A DNA stretch of 64,000 nt. Origin: Doryteuthis pealeii. Its lineage: Eukaryota; Mollusca; Cephalopoda; Myopsida; Loliginidae. Where the stretch lies: positions 90,807,948 through 90,871,947 of the forward strand of contig CM042152.1 of assembly GCA_023376005.1 (NCBI GenBank), written 5' to 3'. Positions within the stretch are counted from its first letter, which is position 1. The number at the start of each line of letters is the position of its first letter. The notes under the pieces are model-generated. The model worked only from the letters and a program-made list of their open reading frames with translations, made no database searches and was not told the origin of the DNA. This document shows positions 10,683-21,785 of this stretch, piece by piece. The position numbers were made by a program, and so were the translations under genes.

Positions 10683-11414
10683 ATGCTGTTTGCTATATTT
10701 ATGAATAATTATTGCTCAATATCGATGATAGAACTTCTATATAGGTTTGGGTAGCTTCGTGAGAATCAGTTTCTTGACTTTACGACCATCAAACTGTTGT
10801 ATACTCTTCTTTCTTAACTTATTTCTATTCTTCTATTCTTCTTCTGACGTCTTTTCTATCTTACGTCTTCTTCTAACATCTGGACTTCTAGCGTCTTGGT
10901 GGTCGGTCGCACTTAACTCATTTCTTCTTCTTCTATATCAGTCTTGTTACCAAGACATTCATTAATCACAAAACCGTATTATTTTTCTTAAACTTTTATT
11001 TCCTTAACTAAACATTTCATGTAACTAAATATCTGACTAACACAGCGCGCGTATGCAGAGTGAGTTGCAGTTAAGGCAGGACATCTTCACTGCCTGACGT
11101 CCAACTGAAAACTGAGGACCCAACCAGGTCCCACGTGACTTCACGTATTTCGCGGGCTTTCTGTACTATTCCATGGAAAGTTTCGCCCGTGGTATGAAAA
11201 GGGCCACCCCTTTAGAAATACAGGGGATTGACAATAATCTTATGCAACCGCATAGATTATGTAACACAACCAAGATTGGTCACAAAGGTGAAAAAACACA
11301 AACAAAAAAGGATCAAATCGTCTTGGCAGTAAGAAATACATGAAAACGGCAGCGTTAGATGCATAAAATGCTTTTATTCACATCTAGTTACAATTTATGT
11401 CGTCGTACCTCAAT
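10683..11414. other. no gene; LTR-like composition
   Basis: No coding region recognised. The minus strand has GAAATAAAAG-type polyadenylation-like signals (about 11000) and a GC-richer upstream part (11040-11250), reminiscent of an LTR, but no ends or target duplications can be defined. Confidence 0.3.
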
Positions 11415-11697
11415 GCTAGCACTCTCACTGGAGATTTGCGGCGCACTCTTACGGGAGATTTGCGGAGCACTCTCACGGGAGATTTGCGGCGCACTCTCAC
11501 GGGAGATTTGCGGCGGGAGCACTCTCACGGGAGGTTTGCGGAGCACTCTCACGGTGATTTGCGGACACTAGATTTGCGGCGCACTCTCACGGGAGATTTG
11601 CGGCGCACTCTCACGGGAGATTTGCGGAGCACTCTCACGGTGTTTTGCGGAGCACTCTCACGGAGATTTGCGGCGCACTCTCACGGAGATTTCGGCA
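11415..11697 (+). repeat. 24-bp minisatellite, short allele
   Basis: About 11-12 units of a 24-bp repeat, GCACTCTCACGGGAGATTTG plus CGGC, with a few shortened units. Each unit contains CTCACGGGAG, a near-palindrome. Because 24 is a multiple of three, long frames stay open; these are not evidence of a gene. The inverted block copy 2 has a similarly short array (about 20335-20670), while block copy 3 has about 2.2 kb. Confidence 0.95.
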
Positions 11698-13832
11698 CTT
11701 CGTTTTCATTGGGTGCTGTAACGGCTGCCCGGTCTGGAGATATGAAGGCATGGCAATTCTTACTGATGTAATTAAGTTTATCCAATTAACACCCTGAAAC
11801 TACAACAAAACAAATAACATTTAATGACAGCGAATACTTTGCCAAATGGGAAGTAATGTATAACAGCAAATACATTTCTAAGAATAAAAAAAGGACTTGA
11901 ATGTCGGAGTACTCACTGTGTCATCCGTCTTGGCCAGTGGCAGAATCTAAAGGGACCTTGTATAAGTCTTCCCCTTATCACTTTCCGGGTTAGGGGAATA
12001 GCAGCCCGCAGAAAATGGGAGTGATGAACCCATCAAACTATTAAAATTGGACACTATAGTTTAATTAATGTTACAAACAAAAATTATGTATTTAAATATT
12101 AATATAGGATTAATTGTCCAGTTTAACCGCAGTTGCCAGTTGTAATGCTACCAAGAACGTGTACAATGACACACTGTTAGAATAGTAACCGCCTGTAGTG
12201 GCGACAGTTTTGTCTTGTCTAATATTCATTTAAATATAATTATTCTATACTACTATTATTAGAGATATCCCTTTTTAAGTGTCCTCGATGTAATTATAAT
12301 AAACAATATACATTTTTTACAGGCTCTGATCAAAGCGGAAACTGCTTCAATCCTGGGCGGCTAAAATCATTGATGAAAAGAAAAAAAAAACATGAAAGGT
12401 TTCTGGTAACCCAGTAAAATCTTTCTTCTGCCAACTGAACGGATTCAGAAAAAATGGTTTTCCTCTGTATTCAAGCATTAAAAATTCATTATATATGAGT
12501 CTTGTTTCTTTGTTTTGAATTTTACTTGTACTAATTCTTTTCAAACTATTTGAATTAAGAAAGTTGGCCAACTAGCCATTTTACAGACATCGAACAATAA
12601 ACGGTTTTACAAGAAACCAACTGATTCCAAGCAACATGTTAATGAATATCTCCAGCCCGGTTGGAAGGATATATGTCTACTCTGGTTTTTTGGTGAAGGA
12701 GCTGGTGGTGTAGGCGTTATTTTCGTAGTGTTGGACATAGTCTATCATTTTTGTTAGCTAGTGTAGATTTAAAAAAAAAGTAACGGTAAATCACAGTGGA
12801 AAATTACAGTCGATTTAACTTTATAGCTTGAAGTCGGCATTTATCTGAAACGGGTCTCTCATGTATTTAGGAGGTCACGTGATCTGTGGTCCGGTAAATA
12901 GAAATTAGTAAGAGAAATTTCGAACAAGTATATTTCGTCGCTGCTGCTTTCTCTCCCCATGCGTGGTAAGATTCTTTCAGAAATAATAAAGTGTACACGA
13001 AATATGTCTCCATGTTTCCTGATATAAACAAAAATAGAAAAGAACACAGAATTAGGTACGAAAAACAGAGACACCCGACGAAAAAGAAGCAATAACTCGA
13101 TAACAGCAGAGGTTAGAACATTTAAGAATGAGTATAGAACAGTATGAAATGGACATGGTGGCCCGGGTTCAAATTCTGGACGAGGCTGATTAAATTTCAC
13201 ATTGTGCTAATACCGATAGGAAAGGTATGAATTCAACTATATTCAACTAGTCGCTCTCCATCTACGGGTAAATAGTAAGGAAGACTCGGTTCTTTAACCT
13301 TGGTATGCCAACTGGTCTAGAAAAAGGAAAACTATATATACGAGAAAAACGTGACCCGTTAGGTCACCCATTGAGCCCAGTGTAGATAATTCTGATCTAG
13401 AAAAAAATGAATTTGCAAAGCGAATTAAATTTAAAAAAATGATTAGGGCCGGATAATTAAAAAAAAAAATCATTAAAATCTGTTAGGGAGAGTTATCTCC
13501 CCCTAACGATTCGAACCGGACTCTCTGAAGAGGAGGGGGGCAAAAAAGACTGCAGAGCAGATCAGAACCGAGCAGGTGACACACGTATATCCTAACATCA
13601 AGCCAGAACTCTAATCCAAACCCATCCCACTGTATTCCCTGTCAGTGAAAAATAAATAGAACAAATATTGTTATTGTTAAGATATTCTCTGTTTTATTAT
13701 CATTTCTGTATATCCTACATCTCGGGATACAACAAAATCATTTTGTAATATTTCTATGAAAAAGAACGTTTGACCTAATATAGATTTAAATCGACCCGAT
13801 TCTTGAAATTCCTTCAATAGCTAAGGTAATGA
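11698..13832. other. intergenic, no recognised gene
   Basis: About 2.1 kb without a coding, tRNA or clear transposon signal. Short frames (for example 12859-13200 minus) are interrupted and not conserved between the three block copies. Two tRNA B-box-like motifs (near 13165 plus and 13510 minus) have no matching A box. Confidence 0.5.
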
Positions 13833-14432
13833 AACCGCCCTGTCGGCTGGGGCGTTAGAATGCACCAACTGCACCTCTGCAGAGGACTAAGACTCCCCCA
13901 ATGGGGCCACCTGTTGGCCGTGGGTGGCGACCCGTGATGCTTAAGATAGAGCCCAGGTGTATGAGCAGTTCATGACATGCAATACTCCAATTTGGCCCTA
14001 TCTTGGGCTAGACGGTCGGTCGGAGAGGCTCCCTCCGATCAATCGGCTGGCCACGTCAAGCCCAGCACCTATATGATTTTCCCAACCCTATTGCCCTTAT
14101 GGAAACCCCAATCCTTTTATCATATGGGTGCTAGAAGGCGGTGACTGAGGGTCTACATGTCCTGGGAATGACGTTAAACTCTATCTGATGGTGAGGTTCC
14201 AGTTCTGGAGGTTTGAGGAATGTGGAGCACCCCTTCATCACCATTGCTCCCTGGTCCACTCTGAACCGGAGTGGTAGTACCTGATAGGGTCCCATCTATG
14301 GGTTAAATAGAAAAATGTATTTATAAAAAAATTGTATTATCCATTAAGAATTGATTTATTTCAAAACTTTATCGGCATTAAATGACCCACTGAGGTTGAT
14401 ATGCCGTAAAACAAAACAAACAAACAAACAAA
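13833..14432 (+). repeat. dispersed repeat X, copy 2
   Basis: A second copy of repeat X in the same orientation as 305-868. It differs by substitutions and by its tail, here a clean AAAC run (14410-14432). The tail confirms a retroposon-like 3' end. Confidence 0.75.
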
Positions 14433-14592
14433 CATAAGGTAATGAGAAGGTAAGTTGTAGGGATGGTCGGAAATTTTACGTAATATCCAAAATCATCCCT
14501 ATCTATTTAGCTTACTACAATTTGACACACCTCATATTATTTTTTTATTTTTTATTTTTTTGCAAATATTTTTATTTTTTTAGCACACCTCA

Positions 14593-14805
14593 TACCATGT
14601 TTCTCTGAAAATAAAACAGGGCTTATATCAATTTTCACTCCGAAAAACAATACTAGGGCTTATTTTCGGGGGATATCAAATGTTTGCAATGAATGATGTG
14701 ATTGTAAAGAATGCTCATTTCTTTCGTCTGTCTGCCGCTCTCAACTAGGTTTCATTTTAAGATGAGGGCTTATATTAAAATCATTATTTTTGGGGAAACA
14801 CAGTA
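14593..14805. mobile_element. Tc1/mariner-type MITE
   Basis: The ends are inverted repeats beginning TACCATGTTTCTCTGAAAAT on the left and, read inward from the right, TACTGTGTTTCCCCAAAAAT; both start with TA, the usual mariner target. The inside contains the AGGGCTTATTTTCGGGGGAT motif typical of a very widespread non-autonomous DNA element. Length is 213 bp with no coding capacity. Other copies are at about 17140-17365 (inverted block) and 48085-48297. Confidence 0.7.
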
Positions 14806-15079
14806 TTAAATTGACAACAAAACTGTAAATGAAAAAGTTTTGAAATGAATGAAAGGCTTTTGTATTTCTTCGGTAGTTAAATTAAAAAAAAATAAAAACA
14901 AACCAAAAATAAAACCCAAATACCAACCAAAACCAAAAAAAACAAAACACAACACAACAACAACAACAACAAAACAACCAACCAATCCTATTGACAATTT
15001 TTACTATTTTTCAAGACAACAAAACTTTTAAAAAAATCTCGTCTCCTGGTCTTACTCTTTTTCTAATTATTAATTCATC

Positions 15080-15342
15080 GGACCATATGACCTTTAGGCA
15101 CCCTTTTGCGATCTCGATTCGTGGGGGCATTTTCTCCATTTACACCGTCAAAATCCAGTTTTTTGTTAGGAGTTAGGGTTAGAGGTTAGGGTTAGGGGTT
15201 AGGGCTTAGGGTTAGTTTTATAATTAAAAAAACCCTCTAAAAAATCGTCTGTTAACAATTACCCGGATTTTGACGATGTAAATAGAAAAAATGTCCCCAC
15301 AAATCGAGATCGCAAAAGGGGTTCCTAAAGGTCATATGGTCC
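15080..15342. mobile_element. foldback element with TTAGGG-like core
   Basis: Two ~85-bp inverted arms (left starting GGACCATATGACCTTTAGG, right ending CCTAAAGGTCATATGGTCC) enclose GTTAGGGTTAGGGG-type repeats at 15165-15215. The core resembles telomere repeat with irregular 6-7 base units. There is no coding capacity. Copies are at 16604-16862 (inverted block) and 48581-48855. Confidence 0.75.
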
Positions 15343-15574
15343 AATTCATCTAACGTATTGCACAACTATTTTCTCATTGAAAACTAAAACTATCACGTTA
15401 TTTGTTAGCTAACACCTCGACTTATATAGGCTCGAACTCCAATTGCGGATGGCGAAGGGAAATTCGTAGTTGATGGTTTCTACCTCAAACGCTAAATATA
15501 TTTTACTATAGAGAAGTAAAAGGGAAGCAGACATGAAAGGAATAGTTATTATTAGCTAATGGGGTGATAAATAA
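15343..15574. other. no gene
   Basis: Short unique-looking spacer. Its first ~60 bases (TCTAACGTATTGCACAACTA onward) reappear inside a LINE copy at 50449-50512, so they may belong to a mobile unit. Confidence 0.4.
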
Positions 15575-15748
15575 AGATTATTTCTCTGAATGTTTGATAG
15601 GAGGCTTGATGATTAGTATTATCTGCATTATTCGGACTATTGTCCCCATCTTCATTGATATTTGTACAACGTTTCGGCCGATATGCCCTCCAGCCTTCTT
15701 CAGGTATTTCTTGTCGGACTCGGGAACCTTCTCGGACTCGGGTATGGC
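15575..15748 (-). mobile_element. module Y, Penelope-like terminal module with hammerhead-like core
   Basis: A repeat found six further times in the window (about 16190-16375, 49081-49256, 49722-49945, 56505-56695, 61830-61980 and 62625-62825). On the minus strand it contains imperfect CCCGAGTCCGA-type direct repeats and then CTGAAGAAGGCTGGAGGGCA ... CGGCCGAAACGTTGTAC (15702-15660). CUGA-N-GA, a GGCYG/CGGCC stem and GAAAC resemble a hammerhead core, but one extra A precedes stem II and stem I does not pair, so it is degenerate or only hammerhead-like. It abuts a GIY-YIG fragment in the opposite direction. Confidence 0.6.
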
Positions 15749-15977
15749 TGACCATATATGGAATGAAAAGAGAAACCATCTGCCCTTTTGGGATGAAGTG
15801 AGAATAATAGATAGAGAAGAACATTGGAAGAGAAGACGCCTCAAAGAATCAGCACATATGATAGGCTGTAGTGGGCTGTTAAGTAGACCTAGCATAGAAA
15901 TAAATACAATATGGGAACCCATAATTAAGGAGGCTAGATTAGATTTTAAAAAAAAAAACACATATGTGTCTAGGTAA
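15744..15977 (+). pseudogene. Penelope-like element ORF fragment, C-terminal part of GIY-YIG endonuclease
   Basis: The plus-strand reading MADHIWNEKRNHLPFWDEV, then RIIDREEHWKRRRLKESAHM, then SIEINTIWEPII matches the end of the Penelope-like GIY-YIG domain: (A/S)-x-H-x-W-x(3-4)-H, W-x-x-V-x-I-I-D-R-E, W-x-x-R-R-x-x-E-S/A with the metal-binding Glu, and a closing W-x-P. The domain cuts DNA for element insertion. Reverse transcriptase and the GIY...YIG strands are missing; the frame starts inside module Y lying in the opposite direction. The copy at 49257-49460 shares the same reading, that in the inverted block is frame-shifted. Confidence 0.75.
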
Positions 15978-18900
15978 AAATCATACATAAAATGAATAGT
16001 TAGATATTCTAGCCAAAGCAAGAGATTAGGTTTGATAAGTTCCCAAAATTCATTTATTTCTATGCTGTCACTTAACAGCCACTCGCTATCATATGTGCTG
16101 ATTCTTGAGGCGTCTCTCTTTCCAATGTTCTTTCTCTAATCCTATATTCTCACTTCATCCCAAAAGGGCAGATGTTCTCTTTTCCCATTCATAATGGCGT
16201 CCATACCCGAGTCCGAGAAGGTTCCCGAGTCGACCAAGAAATACCTGAATGAAGGCTGGAGGCATATGCGGCCGAACGTTTACAAATTCCAATGAGATGG
16301 GACAATATCCCGAATAATGCAGCATAATCACTAATCATCAAGCCTCCATCAAACATTCAGAGAAATAACTTTTTTTACCATTAAGCTAATAATACTATCC
16401 TTTCAATGTTCTGCTTCCCTTTACTTCTCTATAGTAAAAATATATTAGGCGTTTGAGGTAAGAAACCATCAAACTACGAATTTCCCTTCGCAATCCGCAA
16501 GTCTGGAGTTCCGAAGCTATATAAAGTCGAGTGTTAGCTACAAATAACGTGATAGTTTTAAGTTTCATGAAAACATAGTTGTGGCAATACGTTTAGATGA
16601 ATTGGACATATGAGCCTTTAGGAACCCCCTTTTGCGATCTCGATTTTTGTGGGGACATTTTCTATTTACTCGTCAAAATCCGGGTAATTGTTAACAAGAC
16701 GATTTTAGAAGGGTTTTTTTAATTATAAAACTAACCCCTAACCCTAACCTCCTAACCCTAACCTCTAACCCTAACTCCTAACAAAAAATGATTTTGAGTG
16801 TAAATGGGAAATGCCCCCACAATCAGAATCGCAAAAAGGGGTGCCTAAAGTCATATCGGTCCGATGAATTAATAATTAGAAAAGGTAAGACCGGAGACGA
16901 GGATTTTTTAAAAAGTTTTTTGTTGTCTGAAAAATAGTAAAAATTGTCAATATGGTATGGTTGGTTGTTGTTTGTTGTTGTTGTTGTTGTTGTTGTTGTT
17001 TGTTTTTTTTTGTTTTGGTTTTTTGGTATTGGGTTTTTATTTTTTTGGTTTGTTTTATTTTTTTAATTTAACTACGAAGAAATACAAAAGCCTTTCACTT
17101 CAAATTTCAAAACTTTTTTCATTAACAGTTTGTTCTGTCATTTAATACTTGGTTTTCCCCCAAAAATAATGAATTCTTAATATAAGCCCTCATCTTAAAT
17201 GAAACCGTAGTTGAGAGCGGCAGAACAGACGAAAGAAATAGCATTCTTACAATCCATCATTCATTGCAACATTTGATAATCCACAATAAGCCCTAGTATT
17301 GTTTTTTCGAGTGAAAATTGATATAAGCCTGTTTTAAGTTTTCAGAGAAACATGGTATGAGGTGTGCTAAAAAAAAATAAAAATATTTGCAAAAAAAATA
17401 AAATAAAAAAATAATATGAGGTGTGTCAATATGTAGGTAAGCTAAATAGATAGGGATGATTTTGATATTCGTAAACATTCCGCCATCCCTAACAACTACC
17501 TTCTCATTACTCTATGTGTTTTGTTTGTGTTGTTTTGTTTACGGCATATCCACCTCAAGTGGTCATTTTAATGCCGATAAGTTTTGAATAAATCAAATTC
17601 TTAATGGATAATACAATTGTTTTTTATAAATACAGTTTTTCTTATTTAACCCATAGATGTGGACCTATCAGGTACTTACCACTCCGGTTCAGAGTGACCA
17701 GGGAGAAATGGTGATGACAGGCGGTCTCACATTCCTCAACCTCCAGACTGAACCTCACCATCAGATAGAGTTTAACGTCATTCCCCAGGACATGTGAACC
17801 TCAGTCACCTCCTTCTAGCACCCATATGATAAAAAGGATTGGGGGTTTCCATATAGGGCAATAGGGTGGGAAAAAAATCATATAGGTCTGGGGCTTGGAA
17901 CAGTGGCCAGCCGATTGATCGAGGGAGCCTGCTCCGACCGACCGTCTAGCCCAGATAGGCCAAATTGGAGTATTGCATGTCATGAACTGCTCAAGACACC
18001 TGGGCTCTATGCCCTTAAGCATCCGGGTCGCCACCCACGGCCCAACAGTGGCCATCTGCGGGGGGAAGGTTTTCCCCTTCGTCCTCTGCAGAGGTTGCAG
18101 TTGGTGCTTCTAACGCCCCCAGCCGACAGGGCGGTTTCATTAACCTTAGCTATTGAAGTATTTCAAGAATCGGGTCGATTTAAATCTATATTAGGTTTCC
18201 CAAATCGTTCTTTTTTCCTAGAAATATTACAAAATGATTTTGTTGTATGCCCGAGATTAGATAACAGAATGAAAATAATAAAACAGAGAATATCTTAACA
18301 AATAACATATTTGTTCTGATTATTTTTTTCCACTGACAGGGAAATACGAGTGGGATGGGTTTGGAATTATAGAGTCGGCTGATGTTAGGATATACGTGTG
18401 TCACCTGCTGCGGTTCTCGCATCTGCTCTGCAGTCTTTTTGCCCCCCTCCTCCTTCAGAGAGCCGGTTCGAATCGTATAGGGGGAGATAAACTCTCCCTA
18501 CAGATTTTAATGATTTTTTTTTTAATTACCCGGCCCTAATCATTTTTTAAAATTTAATTCCGCTTTGCAAATTCATTTTTCTAGATAAATATCTACACTG
18601 GGCCAATGGGTGACCTAACGGGTCACGTTTTTCTCGTGATATATAGTTTCCTTTTTCTAGACGCAGTTGGCATACCAACGGTTAAAGCAAGAGTCTTCTA
18701 CTATTTACCCGTAGGGAGAGCGACTAGTTTGAATATAGTTGAATTCATACCTTTCCTTCGGTATACACAATGTTGAAATTTAATCAGCCTCGTCCAGAAT
18801 TTGAACCGGGCCACCCATGTCCATTCAATACTGTTCTATACTGCATTCTATAATGTTTACACCTCTGCTGTTCTCGAGTTATTGCTTCTTTTTTCGTCGG

Positions 18901-20334
18901 GTGTCTCTGTTTTCGTACCTAATTCTGTGTTCTTTTCATTCTTTGTTATCAATCCAGGAAACATGAGACATATTTCGTGGTACACTTTTATATTTCTGAA
19001 TAGAATCCTTACCAACGCTGGGGAGAGAAGAAGCAGCAGCGACGATATACTTGTTCGAAAGTTTCCTCTTACAATTTCTATTTTTTAACCGGACCACAGA
19101 TCGACGTGGACCTCGCAAAAATAACATGAGAGACCCGTTTCAATAAATGCGACTTCAAGGCTATAAAGTTATCGCTGTTAATTTTCCACTGTGATTATAC
19201 CGTTACTTTTTTTTTTAAATCTACACTAAGCTAACAAAAAATGATATGACTAGTGTCCAACACTACGAAATACGCCTACACCACCAACGCTCCTTCACCA
19301 AAAACCAGAGTAGACATGATATCCTTCCAACCGGGCTGGAGATATTCATTAACATGGTTGCTTGGAATCAGTTGGTTTCTTGTAAAACGTTTATTGTTCG
19401 ATGTCTTAAAAATGGCTAGTTGGCCAACTTTTCTTAATTCAAATAGTTAAAAGCAATTAGTACACGAGTAAAATTCAAACAAAGGACAAGACTCATATAA
19501 TAAATGAATTTTTAATGCCTTGAATACAGAGGAAAACCATTTTTGGGTCCTGAAGTCCCGTCAGTTGGCAGAAGAAAGATTTTACTGGAGTTAAACCAGA
19601 AAACCTTCATGTTTTTTTTTCTTTTCATCAAATGAATTTTAGCGCGGCCCAGGAATTTGAAGCCAGTTTCCGCTTTGATTCAGAGCCTGTAAAAAATGTA
19701 TATGTTTATTATAATTCATCGAGGACACTTAAATAAGGCGATATCTCTTAATAATAGTAGTATAGAGATAATTATATTTAAATGAATATTAGACAAGACT
19801 GAAACAACTGTCGCCACTGACAAGGCGGTTACCTATCTAACAAGTGTGTCATTTGTACACGTTCTTGGTACGCATTACAAACTGGCAACTGCGGTTAAAC
19901 TGACAAATTAATGCTATATTAAATATTTAAGATACATAATTTTTGTTTGTTTAACATTAATTAACACTAATAGTGTCCAATTTTAATAGTTTGAATGGGT
20001 TTCATCACCCCATTTCTGCGGGCTCTTAATTTCCCCAACCCGGAAAGGTGATAAGGGAAGACTTATACAGGTCCCTTTAGATTCTGCCACTGGCCAAGAC
20101 GATGACACAGTGAGTACTCCGACATTCAAGTCTTTTTTTAATTCTTAGAATGTATTTGCTGTTTACATTACTTCCCATTTTGGCAAAGTATTCGTCTGTC
20201 ATTAAATGTTATTTGTTTTGTTGTAGTTTTCAGGTGTTAATGGATAAACTTAAATTAACATCAGTAAAATTGCCATGCCTTCATATCTCCAGACGGGGCA
20301 GCCAGGTTACAGGCACCCTAATGAAAACGAAGTG

Positions 20335-20670
20335 CCGCAAATCTCCCGTGGAGAGTGCGCGCAAATCCTCCCGTGCAGAAGTGCCTCGGCAAAATCACCG
20401 TGAGAGTGCTCCGCAATATCTCCCGTGAGAGTGCGCCGCAAATCTCCCGTGAGAGTGCGCACGCCAAATCTCCCGTGAGAGTGCTCCGGCCAATATCACA
20501 AGTGGCAGAGTGCTCCGCAAACTCGTGCGAGTGCTCCGCAAATCTCCCGTGGAGAGGCCGCCGCAGAATCTCCCCGTGAGAGTGCGCCGTAAATAAAAAA
20601 TCTTCCCGTAGAGTGCTCCGCAAATACTCCCGTAAAGAGGTGCGCCGCAATGGAAAGCTCCAGTGAGAGT
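20335..20670 (-). repeat. 24-bp minisatellite in inverted block, short allele
   Basis: About a dozen units of the same repeat as 11415-11697 with many small errors. Its length agrees with copy 1 and not with copy 3, which ties copies 1 and 2 to the same original molecule. Confidence 0.85.
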
Positions 20671-21720
20671 GCTAGCATTGAGGTACGACGATCATAAACA
20701 TTGTAACTAGATGTGAATAAAAGCATTTTATGCACTACGCTGGCCGTTTTTCATGTGATTTCTTACTGCCAAGAACGATTTGATCCTTTTTTGTTTGTGT
20801 TTTTTTTCAACCTTTGTGACCAAAAATCTTGGTTGTGTCACATAATCTATGCGTTTGCATAAGATTATTGTCAAATCCCACTGTATTTCTAAAAGGGGTG
20901 GCCTTTTCATTACCACGGGACGAAATACTTTCATGGAATAGTACGAAAGCCCGCGAAAGTACGTGAAGTCAACGTGGGACCTGGTTGGGTCCTCAGTTTT
21001 CCAGTGACGTCAGGCAGTGAAGATGTCCTGCCTTAACTGCAAACTCACTCTGCATACGCGTCGCTGTGTTAGTCAGATATTTAGTTACATGAAATGTTTA
21101 TGAAGAAATAAAAAGTTTAAGAAAATAATACGTTTTGTGATTAATGAATGTCCTTGGTAAAAAGACTGATATAGAAGAAGAGAAATGAGTTACAGTGCCG
21201 ACCGTACCACCAAGACGCTAGAAGTCCAGATGTTAGAAGAAGACGTAAGATAGAAACGCCGTCAGAAGAAGAATAGAAAAAGTAGAAATAAGTTTAAAGA
21301 AAAAAGACGAGTATACAACATGTTTTGATGGTCGTAAAGTCCAGAAACTGATTCTCACGAAGCTACCCAAACCCTATAATAGGGAAGATTCGTTATCATC
21401 GATATTGAGGCAAATAAATTTATTCATAAATATAGCAAACAGCATTCATACACAACTCCCCACGCACACACACACACACACACACACAAATATATATATA
21501 TATATATGATATATATATATATATATTATATATATAATATCTATATAATCCAAAGTCCAGAGAAAGAAATCTTCCTTACGCACAAGAGTTTTATTAAAAC
21601 CTGTCGAAGTTTGAGAGCTCAAATGCGTGCTCTTTAATGGTTAGAGTCACAGAGAAAATATATAAAGTAAAGAAATAACAAAAAGACTTAGAGATTAGCC
21701 TTATAGTCTATTTCAGATGC

Positions 21721-21785
21721 GCATCTGATGAGTCGGTTGAGTTAGACACTTTGTCTAAAGCTCCCCGAAATAGACGCTATAATGC
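21721..21785 (+). ncRNA. hammerhead candidate, inverted-block copy
   Basis: Same motif as 10353-10414 seen on the plus strand: GCAT then CTGATGA (21725-21731), stem II, GAAA (21767-21770) and ATGC (21782-21785). One extra base inside stem III (TAGACGCTA) is probably a sequencing error. Confidence 0.5.

Noticed and set aside
13155..13185. tRNA or SINE at a GGTTCAAATTC B-box-like motif
   Set aside because: No A box or cloverleaf upstream; the motif alone is too common.
13490..13520. tRNA gene on the minus strand at GGTTCGAATCG
   Set aside because: Good B box only; no acceptor stem, anticodon arm or A box could be found.
15165..15215. True telomere or chromosome end
   Set aside because: Only about eight irregular units, enclosed by inverted arms and followed by kilobases of other sequence.
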